Below are positions 16,641 through 24,867 of a stretch of 44,510 nt of DNA, one piece after another (the stretch's first letter is position 1; the number at the start of each line of letters is the position of its first letter). The notes beneath the pieces were generated by a model that saw nothing but the letters and a program-made list of their open reading frames with translations, searched no databases and had not been told where the DNA came from. The position numbers and the translations under genes are program-made. The stretch comes from Candidatus Daviesbacteria bacterium RIFCSPHIGHO2_02_FULL_36_13 (GTDB lineage: Bacteria; Patescibacteriota; Microgenomatia; Daviesbacterales; UBA10151): assembly GCA_001777015.1 (NCBI GenBank), contig MFCV01000047.1, positions 1-44,510 of the forward strand, in the 5' to 3' direction.

Positions 16641-17730
16641 ATTTAATTTCTTTCACAATAAATTCTATATCTTTTTTCTTAAGCCCTATATATAAAGGAA
16701 GGGCAAGCGTTTCCTCTGATATCCTTTCTGTAATAGGATAATCTCCTCTTTTAAATCCAAACAATTCTTTCATAAAAGGCTGTAAATGTATAGCAGGCAA
16801 ATAGGGTTTTGTTTGTATTCCTTTTTTTGTTAATTTATTCATTAACAAATTCCTTTTTCCTTGTTTAACTCTTATAACATACACAAAATAAGAATGAGTC
16901 CTATTCAAACCTATCCTTGGAACCTCAATACCAGGAATATTTTTAAGTTCTTTATCGTACCAAGAAGCTATTTTCCTTTTTTGCTCAATCATCCAATTTA
17001 GTTTTTTAAGCTGTGTTATTCCTAATGCTGCACTCATATCATCCATTCTATAGTTGTATCCCAGCCTTTCATGAAGCAGCCAATCTTTTGTATTTGCTCT
17101 TCCCTGATTTCTCATACTATCGCAAAGCTCATAAAGTTTTTTTGAATTTGTCACAATCATACCCCCTTCTCCTGTTGTCATTTGTTTATTAGGATAAAAA
17201 GCAAATGTACCAATATCCCCAGTTATTCCAACCATTTTACCTTCATATTTTGCCCCCAAACTTTCACAGGCATCCTCTAAGATTTTCAGCTTATATTTTT
17301 TAGCTATTTTAAAAATAGGGTCCATTTCGGCAGATTGACCAAAAATGTGGACAGGAAGTATTGCTTTTGTTCTCTTTGTAATAGCTTTTTCTACGAGTTT
17401 TGGATCTATGTTAAATGTAACTTCTTCTATATCTACAAAAATTGGTTTTACATCTTCATAAATTAAACAGTTTGCAGAAGAAACAAAAGAAAATGGAGTT
17501 GTAATTACCTCATCACCAGCTTTTAATCCTAAGGCTCTTACTCCTAAATGCAAAGCTGCTGTACCCGATGATACAGCACATGCGTATTTAACTCCTACAT
17601 ATTTTGCAAATTTATCTTCAAATTCCTTAAGTTTAGGACCAAGAGCTAATTGTCCGGATTTTAAAACCTCAACAACATTTTTGATATCTTCGTCAAGAAT
17701 ATAGGGCTTTGCTATTTGTATTTTTTTCAT
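16624..17730 (-). CDS. legC: PLP-dependent NDP-sugar 4-aminotransferase (LegC/PglE-like)
   Basis: 368 residues of the DegT/DnrJ/EryC1 family. Visible features: 'ALGPKLKEFEDKFAKYVG', 'VSSGTAALHLG' (PLP phosphate), 'TTPFSFVSSANC', 'ILEDACESLGA' (Asp to the pyridine N) and the Schiff-base Lys in 'FYPNKQMTTGEGG', with 'GYNYRMDDMSAALG' downstream. It transfers an amino group from glutamate to C4 of the 4-keto-6-deoxy sugar made by LegB. Its 5' end overlaps the formyltransferase gene by 4 bases (ATGA). Distinct from the RfbH-like enzyme later in the window, which has His at the Lys position. Confidence 0.88.
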   Translation of the reverse strand: MKKIQIAKPYILDEDIKNVVEVLKSGQLALGPKLKEFEDKFAKYVGVKYACAVSSGTAALHLGVRALGLKAGDEVITTPFSFVSSANCLIYEDVKPIFVDIEEVTFNIDPKLVEKAITKRTKAILPVHIFGQSAEMDPIFKIAKKYKLKILEDACESLGAKYEGKMVGITGDIGTFAFYPNKQMTTGEGGMIVTNSKKLYELCDSMRNQGRANTKDWLLHERLGYNYRMDDMSAALGITQLKKLNWMIEQKRKIASWYDKELKNIPGIEVPRIGLNRTHSYFVYVIRVKQGKRNLLMNKLTKKGIQTKPYLPAIHLQPFMKELFGFKRGDYPITERISEETLALPLYIGLKKKDIEFIVKEIKYELDS

Positions 17731-18518
17731 TTCTTTATTATTTTATCCAAATACTTCAATAACTCATCATTTACTAAAGTAATGTCCTCATTTCCTACTT
17801 TGATCTTTGCCCCTGTATGTGGAGGAAAGAAGAATGCTCTAATCTTTTTGTTAATGGTATCTAAATCATCTTTTTCTAGATCCACATTTTTCAACTTTTC
17901 TAGTTGTTCTCTATTCAAATATAATCCTCCCTTATTTTCATAAGTTTTAATTTCTTTTCCAGATTGGAAAAGGATTATAGTTTCTTTAAAAAGTTTAAAT
18001 AATTCTTTCTGAGTCTTTTTATATAAGGACATCATATTCTCGTTCTTGCTTATTGGAAACTTTAGAACTTTAATAATAGGACCCTGATCAAACTCCTCAG
18101 TATCTATAAAATGAACACTCACACCATAATCAGACTTATTTTCCAAAATCGCTAAATTGTAGCCGGCACTGCTTTTATAATCAGGCAAAGGAGCTGGATG
18201 AAAATTTATACACCCTGCTTTACCCAATTTAATAAGCGGATTTTTGATCCTCTTTGAATATAAATAGGATATAACAAGATCAACCTTATTAAATCTTTTA
18301 TCTTGTTTTGCAATCAGCTCATACAATTCTCTTTCATTTAAAACAAATAGGATTTTATTTTTGTTTGCCATTTCTAAAAGCTCCTTGTGATAGGGATCAT
18401 TTTCTATGCCAACTATTACAGCAATTTTTGTCTTACTTTCGATTAGGAATCGAACAGCATCAACTGCTCCTTTTTTACGACCCATAAAAATTACTTTTTT
18501 AACTTTTCGACTTTTCAT
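17727..18518 (-). CDS. Sugar N-formyltransferase-like protein
   Basis: 263 residues of the Fmt/PurN formyltransferase fold. The active-site block is 'INFHPAPLPDYKSSAGYN', with the Asn-x-His followed later by 'HFIDTEEFDQGPII', whose Asp is the third catalytic residue. The C-terminal ~70 residues ('KIRAFFFPPHTGAKI') resemble the extra domain of sugar N-formyltransferases. The gene lies between legC and legG, overlapping the first by 4 bases and one base from the second, exactly where an N-acyltransferase (LegH) is needed. It therefore probably formylates the new 4-amino group with N10-formyl-tetrahydrofolate. tRNA-Met formylation is unlikely given context and the different N-terminus. Confidence 0.82.
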   Translation of the reverse strand: MKSRKVKKVIFMGRKKGAVDAVRFLIESKTKIAVIVGIENDPYHKELLEMANKNKILFVLNERELYELIAKQDKRFNKVDLVISYLYSKRIKNPLIKLGKAGCINFHPAPLPDYKSSAGYNLAILENKSDYGVSVHFIDTEEFDQGPIIKVLKFPISKNENMMSLYKKTQKELFKLFKETIILFQSGKEIKTYENKGGLYLNREQLEKLKNVDLEKDDLDTINKKIRAFFFPPHTGAKIKVGNEDITLVNDELLKYLDKIIKK

Positions 18519-18519
18519 T

Positions 18520-19668
18520 TTAATAAGTTATTTGTTTACGAAGCAATCTATCATCTAAATCAATTTCAGATATAACCCTTACAATTCTCTCGCTGGCATG
18601 ACCATCACCCCAGATATTCTTAACTCTTTTAAGGCGTCTTAAATATTCCAAATCGTGTAGTGATTTTTCTATAGCCTTTACTATTTCTTTTTTTTTGTAA
18701 GTTACATTAATCACATTCCCACTTTGAGGCCTGCCATTTTGTCTATCCCCTACATTAACAACAGGTGTATGAAAAGAAGCTGATTCAATAATACCTGCGC
18801 TACTATTTCCTACCCAAACAGATGCATCCCTTTCTAAAGCTAGGAAGTATTTATGCTCTAAACTTTTAAATATATGGAATTTGGGATTATTTCTTTCCTG
18901 CTTAATCATTTCAATTATCGCCCTTCCTCCAGGATCAGAATTGGGGTAAATAACAACAACGGGCAAATTGAGAGCCTTAACAGCATCAACAGTTTGCTTC
19001 ATTTGTTTAGCCGCATCATCAATCTGTTCAGTAACTGAATGTTGCAATACCAATATATATTCATCTTCTAACGGAACTTTTAATTTTTGGAATAACTCCT
19101 CTTTTGTAGGAAGTACCTCATTCAAAATTACATCCAAAGCCGGAGCTCCAACTACATGAATTCTCCAGGCATCTTCTCCCAATCGTCTAATTCTCTCAGC
19201 AGAATCAACAGTTGTTGCAAAATGCAAATTTGAAAGCTTAGTAATTGCATGCCTCGCCACCTCATCAATAGTGAATGTTTTTTCTCCTCCATGAAGATGT
19301 ATAGTTGGAATTCCTAAATATGTAGATGCCAAAGCAGTACAAAGCATTTCTATTCTATCTCCCAGAATTAACATAAAATCTAATTTCTCTGAACCGATGC
19401 TTTTAACCAGTTGGTGCAAATAATCCCCGCTGAAACGAGCCATTCCTAATCGATCATTAGAGGTGAATACAGTCTTTATAACTTTCGTATTCGGAAATTC
19501 TTTCTTTACTTGATCAATTGTATATCCAAATTCCGGCATTAGATGCATACCCGTAGCAAAAAGGCGAAGTTTTAGTTTGTCACTCTTATCAATTGCTTTA
19601 AGAACAGGAGTCATTAATCCAAAATCCGCTCTAGTTCCACTAACATAAGCTATATTATTTATTTTCAT
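18520..19668 (-). CDS. legG: NDP-diacylamino-sugar hydrolysing 2-epimerase (LegG/NeuC family)
   Basis: 382 residues, GT-B-like epimerase. 'YVSGTRADFGLMTPVLKAI' at the N-terminus, 'ATGMHLMPEFG', 'TIHLHGGEKTFTIDEVARHAITKLSNLHF' region (HGGE) and 'VGNSSAGIIESASF' near residue 290 are the NeuC/LegG hallmarks. It removes the nucleotide and inverts C2, giving the 2,4-diacylamino-mannose-type precursor for LegI. Promoter-like boxes precede it (TTGATT, 17 bases, TAGAAT) and 67 bases separate it from legI, so legG-formyltransferase-legC-legB may form their own transcript. The distinction from neuraminate NeuC rests on the legB/legC neighbours. Confidence 0.9.
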   Translation of the reverse strand: MKINNIAYVSGTRADFGLMTPVLKAIDKSDKLKLRLFATGMHLMPEFGYTIDQVKKEFPNTKVIKTVFTSNDRLGMARFSGDYLHQLVKSIGSEKLDFMLILGDRIEMLCTALASTYLGIPTIHLHGGEKTFTIDEVARHAITKLSNLHFATTVDSAERIRRLGEDAWRIHVVGAPALDVILNEVLPTKEELFQKLKVPLEDEYILVLQHSVTEQIDDAAKQMKQTVDAVKALNLPVVVIYPNSDPGGRAIIEMIKQERNNPKFHIFKSLEHKYFLALERDASVWVGNSSAGIIESASFHTPVVNVGDRQNGRPQSGNVINVTYKKKEIVKAIEKSLHDLEYLRRLKRVKNIWGDGHASERIVRVISEIDLDDRLLRKQITY

Positions 19669-19685
19669 TTTAAATTTATGATCGT

Positions 19686-19714
19686 ATTCTAGACGAAATC
19701 ACCAATTAAATCAA
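19686..19714 (-). promoter_or_regulatory. Putative promoter for legG operon
   Basis: Minus strand TTGATT (19714-19709), 17-base spacer, TAGAAT (19691-19686), then 17 bases to the legG ATG. This gives a predicted leader of about 10 bases with no Shine-Dalgarno. It lies in the only sizeable gap of the leg cluster. Confidence 0.5.
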
Positions 19715-19735
19715 AAGATATAGGAGTTTTAAAAA

Positions 19736-20788
19736 TTATTCAAAATCTTCAAAAGATATTTGTTGGTCTGGAACAAGCTGTTTCTTTAATTTTTTACCTA
19801 AGAATTTTTCATATTGGGTCGGTGATACCCCATCACCAGGACGCTTTGCTTCAATATCATCTGCGGTTAAAATATGTCCTGCTTCCATATTCCTAACAGC
19901 GACAAGACTCTTTCTAACCGTACTTATCATAGAGTCAGTTTCATTTTTATTAGGAACTTTCTCTGCTCTTCCTAAAATTATCTTAGCTTTCCTAATAGCC
20001 TCAATTCGTTCTTTAAGTTCACTTGGTTCCGCGGAAGCAATATGATCAGGCCCTGGTAGATTTTTATCTATTGTAAAATGACATTCATAAATCTGCATTC
20101 CCATTGTTGCAGCCATAATAGCAACTTGAATACCTTGTGTATGATCAGAATATCCAACTGGTATATCCAGTTCATTCATCATAGTCTGCATTGCAAGTAA
20201 ATTTACCTCCTCAGGAGGACAAGGATAATTAGTAGTAGCATGCAACATAGCGACCTGATTATTTCCCTTTGATCTAACAAAGTTTATTGCATCTTTTACC
20301 TCTTCCATAGTGGCCATACCTGAACTTAGAATTATTGGCTTACCTGTTCTTGCAACCTTTTCCAGTAGAATATAATTTGTTAAATCTCCTGAACCTATTT
20401 TATAAGCTGGGACACCTAAAGATTCCAAGAAATCTACCGCTGCCTTACCCCCATGTGGAGTGGACATAAACAATATTTTTTTTTCAACACATCTCTTTAT
20501 TATGGGGGCATAAAATTCTTCAGGTAAAGCAACTCCTTCTAACATTTCTCTTTGACTCATTTCCTTTCCAATATTAGTCTTTTGGTAAGAAGCCATCTCA
20601 CCTGACTCTGTTACAAGATCACTCCCTGTAAAAGTTTGAAACTTCACCACATCAGCACCAGCATCTGCAGCCACATCTACAAGCTTTAAAGCAGTGTCCA
20701 GTTTTTGATTATGATTAACCCCGGCTTCTGCAATAATAAACACAGGTTTCCCTGTACCTATAGACTTGTTTCCAATCTGAATTAACAT
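19736..20788 (-). CDS. legI: N-acylneuraminate/legionaminate synthase (LegI/NeuB family)
   Basis: 350 residues. The NeuB TIM-barrel occupies ~1-280: 'FIIAEAGVNHNQ', 'VVKFQTF', 'STPHG', 'LHATTNYPCPPEEVNL', 'GYSDHTQGIQ', and 'CHFTIDKNLPGPDHIAS' with metal-binding His residues. A SAF (antifreeze-like) domain fills ~290-350 ('RNMEAGHILTADDIEAKRPG'). It condenses PEP with the 6-deoxy diacylamino-mannose to make a nine-carbon nonulosonic acid. An AAGGA Shine-Dalgarno lies six bases before the ATG. The neighbouring legB/C/G genes point to legionaminic rather than neuraminic acid; the sequence alone does not decide. Confidence 0.92.
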   Translation of the reverse strand: MLIQIGNKSIGTGKPVFIIAEAGVNHNQKLDTALKLVDVAADAGADVVKFQTFTGSDLVTESGEMASYQKTNIGKEMSQREMLEGVALPEEFYAPIIKRCVEKKILFMSTPHGGKAAVDFLESLGVPAYKIGSGDLTNYILLEKVARTGKPIILSSGMATMEEVKDAINFVRSKGNNQVAMLHATTNYPCPPEEVNLLAMQTMMNELDIPVGYSDHTQGIQVAIMAATMGMQIYECHFTIDKNLPGPDHIASAEPSELKERIEAIRKAKIILGRAEKVPNKNETDSMISTVRKSLVAVRNMEAGHILTADDIEAKRPGDGVSPTQYEKFLGKKLKKQLVPDQQISFEDFE

Positions 20789-20789
20789 T

Positions 20790-21356
20790 TTATTTCCTTT
20801 TTAAATTTAGCTTTTTGATTACTTTTGCAGGAGCTCCGACAGCAATTGTCCTATCTGGTATACTTTTAGTAACTACACTACCTGCTCCTATTACTGAATT
20901 TTCCCCTATTGTCACTCCTGCCAAAATTATAACATTTGCACCAATCCAGCATCCTTTTTTTAAAATAACTTCCTTTACTTCATCATACCCTTGATCAATA
21001 AAGGGTTTATTTGGATTTGAAAATGTATGATTATTTGTATATATATGTACTCCAGGACCTAACATAACATCATCCTCAATAGTAATATCAGCACCATCAT
21101 CAGATGCTTCCGTTTGAATATATGAAAATGGCCTAATGATTACTCTTTTACCTATACTTATTTTTGAACAGCCAGTGGCGTATGAACCTGCTCTAAATTC
21201 TGCAGTTTCATCAAAATACTTAAATTTGCTTTTACATAAAGTAACCATCGTTGATTTAAAGAAAAGCTTCCAATAAGATGTTGGTATATCTGGACCAATC
21301 CTATCAGCATTGATCCAATATTTTATCCTTTGGAAAAATTCTAAAAAACTAATCAT
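20790..21356 (-). CDS. Hexapeptide-repeat acyltransferase (LbH, O-acetyltransferase-like)
   Basis: 188 residues from the chosen start. A left-handed beta-helix with hexapeptide repeats spans ~60-170: 'ISIGKRVIIRP', 'ITIEDDVMLGPGVHIYTNNHTF' with the catalytic-type His, 'KKGCWIGANVIILAGVTIGENSVIGAGSVVT' and 'VGAPAKVI'. This resembles maltose/galactoside-type acetyltransferases using acetyl-CoA. The track start at 21446 would overlap the previous gene by 98 bases; ATG 21356 is preferred because a full AGGAGGT Shine-Dalgarno lies four bases upstream and the overlap shrinks to 8. It may O-acetylate the nonulosonate or, less likely, N-acetylate the amino sugar in place of LegH. Confidence 0.85.
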   Translation of the reverse strand: MISFLEFFQRIKYWINADRIGPDIPTSYWKLFFKSTMVTLCKSKFKYFDETAEFRAGSYATGCSKISIGKRVIIRPFSYIQTEASDDGADITIEDDVMLGPGVHIYTNNHTFSNPNKPFIDQGYDEVKEVILKKGCWIGANVIILAGVTIGENSVIGAGSVVTKSIPDRTIAVGAPAKVIKKLNLKRK

Positions 21357-22554
21357 CTGTACCTCCTCCCCAAACATTATGGGTAAGTCTCCATTCTCCT
21401 TTAACCTTTTTCCAAAGATGGGGAGAAGATTTTCTATAAAACTCAATAATTTCCCAGAATTCTTTCTCTGTAATACCTAAGTATTCTAAAAATTCAGCAA
21501 AGTATTTTTTTGGAAATTCACCATCATATCTTCTAACCAAAGCTATAGCTTCTTCCCTGCTAATATGCTTATTCCTAATTTCCATTTGAGCATCTCTTGA
21601 GGTTCTTCCCATTCCAAACTTAATATATCCCAAATACCAATGAAAACCATCAGTTTTATCATCTAAGCTGGCATATTTTGAATAAGTTCCTTCTGATCTT
21701 TCGGGATTTGCCTTAAATCCTGTGTGTTCTGCAGCATAATAAAAATTTTCCTGAGGGACCCATTTTTTATAAAAAGACATCCAATGCATTTCCGGGTTTA
21801 ATTTATTCATTTGCTGAAAAGCAGGCACTTTATAAATATCAAAAGCTCTATCCGATGCCTCATCTTTTGTAAAAATGCCTGACTTCAGCCCTGCCTTCAC
21901 TAATTCATCTACTCCGGAGCCTTTAAAATAATGCTCTTTAAAATCTTCAGGTGATTCATAAGGTTGATCAATATATTTTAAGGATCCTCCATATTCCACC
22001 TCACCATTTTCTCCGTAAAAAATTAGCTTGATGTTAAATTTTACTGCAGCATGGAAAGCAAAACTCTTTTGTCCGTAACCAAAGGGATCCCATGCATCTC
22101 CGTGTAACTCAAATGCCAGTCTAGATAATTTTCTATGAATTTTTCCGTTAGGTGTAAAAAGCAGGTTATCAAACCCCGAATCTTTGAATTTGATAAAATT
22201 ATTCCAACCTATATCAGTATATAAAAAGGGCGCCCAAGTAACTGTTAGCGGATGCATTCCATACTTATATTTTAAGAGGTGTGCTACATACCCACTATCC
22301 TTCCCGCCACTTACTGGAACAATACAATCATAGCTCCCATCTTTAGATCTGTGCTTCTTTAAAAGATCACCTAACATCTGTTCACGTTCATTCCAATCAA
22401 TCTCATGATGCTTTCTATAAGCATATTTGCAAGCACTACAAACTCCATCACTATCAAATGTGATTCTTGGTCTTTGATTTGAAACAACACATTTTTTACA
22501 AAATATGACTTCCTGGGGTCTATTCAATAATTGTTTGTCTAAGGTTTTTTTCAT
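21349..22554 (-). CDS. wbpG: N-acetyl sugar amidotransferase (WbpG/PseA/WbuX family)
   Basis: 401 residues. N-terminal zinc-finger-like pairs 'CKKC' and 'CSAC' (about residues 19-42) and the PP-loop 'PVSGGKDSGYVAHLL' near residue 80 define the ATP-pyrophosphatase amidotransferase family. It activates an acetamido carbonyl with ATP; ammonia delivered by a HisH/HisF pair replaces it, giving an acetamidino group. The two partner genes lie directly upstream (20-base gap to hisH), so the trio is complete. In legionaminate pathways this modification normally falls on the 5-N position or on an earlier amino-sugar intermediate. Which acyl group is used here is not known. Confidence 0.88.
   Translation of the reverse strand: MKKTLDKQLLNRPQEVIFCKKCVVSNQRPRITFDSDGVCSACKYAYRKHHEIDWNEREQMLGDLLKKHRSKDGSYDCIVPVSGGKDSGYVAHLLKYKYGMHPLTVTWAPFLYTDIGWNNFIKFKDSGFDNLLFTPNGKIHRKLSRLAFELHGDAWDPFGYGQKSFAFHAAVKFNIKLIFYGENGEVEYGGSLKYIDQPYESPEDFKEHYFKGSGVDELVKAGLKSGIFTKDEASDRAFDIYKVPAFQQMNKLNPEMHWMSFYKKWVPQENFYYAAEHTGFKANPERSEGTYSKYASLDDKTDGFHWYLGYIKFGMGRTSRDAQMEIRNKHISREEAIALVRRYDGEFPKKYFAEFLEYLGITEKEFWEIIEFYRKSSPHLWKKVKGEWRLTHNVWGGGTDD
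21361..21367 (-). promoter_or_regulatory. Ribosome binding site deciding the acyltransferase start
   Basis: AGGAGGT on the minus strand, four bases before ATG 21356 and inside the end of the preceding gene. It is the strongest Shine-Dalgarno I noticed in the window and rules in favour of 21356 over the upstream ATG at 21446. Confidence 0.7.
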
Positions 22555-22574
22555 TAGTATTGCTTTTAACTTTC

Positions 22575-23228
22575 TTATTTTAAACTATTAGCAAAGTTTT
22601 GGTAAATCATTAACCCCTTGGGTCCACTTTTTTCAGGATGAAATTGTGCAGCAAATATATTTTTCGCTTTGACACTTGAACAATACTCTATTCCTTCATA
22701 ATTTGTATAGGAAGCTACTAATTTAGGATCTTCCGGTACAACATAGTATGAATGAACAAAATACATAAACTCATTATTTGATAAACCTTCCAAATATGAA
22801 TCCTTCCAAGCTTCCTCACTTTTAGAGTGATAAATTTTATTCCAGCCAATCTGAGGAACTTTAACAGCCTGATTGTTTTTATTTAAGGATGGGAATTTAA
22901 CAACTTTACCTTTAATAACATTCAAACCTTTATAGGCACCAAACTCCTCGCTTTCACTAAAAAGTAATTGCAAGCCTAAACAAACTCCTAAAAAAGGTTT
23001 TCCTCTGTCAATAAAGGATTTTATTGAAGTTATTAAATTTAGCTTTTGTAAATTTTCCATTGCGTCTCCAAATGCACCAACTCCTGGTAATATTGCCATT
23101 TGTGCATCTTCCAGATCTGATTTATCTGATGAAATAACTGCATCAAGACCCACAAAATCACAAGCATGCTTAACACTGTATAAATTGCTCATTTGGTAAT
23201 CAATTATTACAACTTTATTTTTACTCAT
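22575..23228 (-). CDS. hisH: HisH-like glutamine amidotransferase subunit of the amidination system
   Basis: 217 residues, class-I glutaminase. Visible: 'ILPGVGAFGDAMENL', nucleophile Cys in 'FLGVCLGLQLLF' near residue 83, and the His-x-x-Glu pair in 'AAQFHPEKSG' near residue 196, so the catalytic triad is complete. It hydrolyses glutamine and channels ammonia through its HisF partner. No other histidine gene is present and WbpG lies downstream, so the target is sugar amidination rather than imidazole glycerol phosphate. It ends 20 bases before wbpG and begins one base after the hisF stop. Confidence 0.9.
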   Translation of the reverse strand: MSKNKVVIIDYQMSNLYSVKHACDFVGLDAVISSDKSDLEDAQMAILPGVGAFGDAMENLQKLNLITSIKSFIDRGKPFLGVCLGLQLLFSESEEFGAYKGLNVIKGKVVKFPSLNKNNQAVKVPQIGWNKIYHSKSEEAWKDSYLEGLSNNEFMYFVHSYYVVPEDPKLVASYTNYEGIEYCSSVKAKNIFAAQFHPEKSGPKGLMIYQNFANSLK

Positions 23229-23229
23229 T

Positions 23230-24072
23230 TTAATTTCTACAATCGATATTTTCTTCTTGCAAATAATTTTTTATCTTTTCAATACTTGTCACTTCCACTT
23301 TAGAAAAACTTTGACCACTTTTTAAAAACTCTGTGTTTCCCTCTTCTCCGTTTTCCCTATCTTTATGAGTCTTTAAATAGTTGTAATGAAGTAACGAGGC
23401 TAAAGCCACCGCATCTGCTCCCCCATTTGATATTGCTTTATAAACATCCTCTTTTTTCCCGGCTCCACCACTCGCTATAACGGGTATTGAAACATTTTTT
23501 GAAATCATTTTTGTTAATTCCAAATCAAACCCTTCCCCTGTTCCATCCTTATCAATTGAAGTTAAAAGAATTTCCCCAGCACCAAGTTGTTCGGCTTTTT
23601 TTGCCCATCCTAGTACTTCAACTCCTGTATGCTCTCTTCCATTATCAGTAAAGGCAAGATAGCTTCCATCTTTCTGTTTTATTGCCTCTATTGTTACTGT
23701 TATTGTTGACGAACCAAAAATTCTTGAAGCTTCTTTAATGATTTGTGGGTTATTTATTGCAGCAGTATTTAACGACACTTTATCTGCTCCTGCCCTTAAA
23801 ACACTTCGGATATCGTCAATGGTTCTTAAACCCCCACCTACAGTGAGAGGGATAAATATTTCCCTTGCAGTCTTAGTAATAATTTCTTCTAAGCTATTAC
23901 GCCCAAAAAGACTTGCTACAACATCAATATAAATTAATTCATCAATACCGTTTTCATAGTAATATTTTGCGAATTCTTCAGGCTTTCCTAAAACCCTCAA
24001 GCCTTCTAGATGAATTCCTTTGACCAAATTAGGTCCTTTTATATCAAGCCTACCAATTATTCTGTGAATCAT
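23230..24072 (-). CDS. hisF: HisF-like barrel subunit of the amidination system
   Basis: 280 residues, about 25 longer than housekeeping HisF because of a C-terminal extension rich in charged residues. The barrel motifs are clear: 'RLDIKGPNLVKGIHLEG' (first catalytic-type Asp kept), 'DVVASLFGRNS', 'PLTVGGGLRTIDDI', 'GADKVSLNTAAI', 'TSIDKDGTG' and 'PVIASGGAGKKEDV'. The second HisF catalytic Asp (the 'VAIDAK' position) is Glu here ('TVTIEAIK'), which fits a protein that only conducts ammonia and no longer performs the cyclase reaction. Followed closely by hisH and wbpG. Confidence 0.9.
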   Translation of the reverse strand: MIHRIIGRLDIKGPNLVKGIHLEGLRVLGKPEEFAKYYYENGIDELIYIDVVASLFGRNSLEEIITKTAREIFIPLTVGGGLRTIDDIRSVLRAGADKVSLNTAAINNPQIIKEASRIFGSSTITVTIEAIKQKDGSYLAFTDNGREHTGVEVLGWAKKAEQLGAGEILLTSIDKDGTGEGFDLELTKMISKNVSIPVIASGGAGKKEDVYKAISNGGADAVALASLLHYNYLKTHKDRENGEEGNTEFLKSGQSFSKVEVTSIEKIKNYLQEENIDCRN

Positions 24073-24078
24073 TGAGAT

Positions 24079-24867
24079 TTAAATTGCAGTCCACCCACCA
24101 TCAACCATTAATGTGATCCCAGTTATATACGATGCTGCATCTGATGCTAAAAATAAAGTAGCTGAAGCAATTTCTTCTGGTGTACCCATTCTGTTAAGGG
24201 GTGTATTTTTAGAATAATTTTTTACAAATACCTCATTTTGATTATCAAAAATTCCACCCGGACAAACAGTATTAACTCGAACATTAAATTTGCCAAAATA
24301 AGAAGCCAGGTATCGACTAAGATTAATTATCCCTCCCTTAATGGCAGCATATGCCATAGGAGATGTCATGGTTGTACCCTCATAAACTGCAAAATTATTT
24401 CCGACTACTCCATATATAGAACCAAAGTTAATTAGACTCCCTCCCTTTTGATCTTTCATAATTAAACAAACTTTTCTGCTAATCCAGGAATAACTATTAA
24501 GATGCGCATCTACATTTTTTTGCCAGGATTCTAATTTTAGATCTTCTAGCTTATCACTCCAATCTCTAGTTCTAGGATATGCAGCATTTATCCAAACATC
24601 AATTCTTCCATACTTTGAACAAAGTTTATCAATATTCTTATCAATATTTTTTAAATCTGTAATATCAAATTCTTCAAACTCAACATCTCCACCTATCTTT
24701 TTTAAATCCAAGGTAAGTTTTTGCCCCTTAGATTTATCAATATCTAAAATAACAACATTCGCTTTTGCCTCAGAAAATGCTTTGGTAATTTCCGTCCCTA
24801 AAAGACCAACTCCTCCAGTTATAAAAACAGTTTTTCCGCTCATCGAAAATTTATTCATATATTTCAT
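24079..24867 (-). CDS. ptmA: Short-chain dehydrogenase (PtmA-like)
   Basis: 262-residue classical SDR. 'VFITGGVGLLGTEITKAF' is the NAD(P) site, 'NAAYPRTRDW' replaces the usual NNAG, 'LINFGSIYGVVG' carries the catalytic Ser and 'MAYAAIKGGIINL' the YxxxK pair; 'LFLASDAASYITGITLMVDGGWT' is the standard C-terminus. In Campylobacter, PtmA next to the CMP-legionaminate genes is implicated in making the amino-sugar precursor for the GDP-linked pathway, and this gene holds the matching position beside legF. A start at ATG 24858 is possible. Its start overlaps legF by 4 bases. Confidence 0.8.
   Translation of the reverse strand: MKYMNKFSMSGKTVFITGGVGLLGTEITKAFSEAKANVVILDIDKSKGQKLTLDLKKIGGDVEFEEFDITDLKNIDKNIDKLCSKYGRIDVWINAAYPRTRDWSDKLEDLKLESWQKNVDAHLNSYSWISRKVCLIMKDQKGGSLINFGSIYGVVGNNFAVYEGTTMTSPMAYAAIKGGIINLSRYLASYFGKFNVRVNTVCPGGIFDNQNEVFVKNYSKNTPLNRMGTPEEIASATLFLASDAASYITGITLMVDGGWTAI

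Noticed and set aside
17727-18518. Methionyl-tRNA formyltransferase
   Set aside because: The gene overlaps legC and abuts legG, and its C-terminal region is of the sugar-formyltransferase kind rather than the tRNA-binding domain.
21357-21446. Upstream start for the acyltransferase
   Set aside because: It would overlap the amidotransferase gene by 98 bases, while an AGGAGGT sits four bases before the internal ATG 21356.
22575-24072. HisH/HisF as histidine biosynthesis genes
   Set aside because: No other his gene is present, WbpG is adjacent and a HisF catalytic Asp is replaced by Glu, all fitting sugar amidination.
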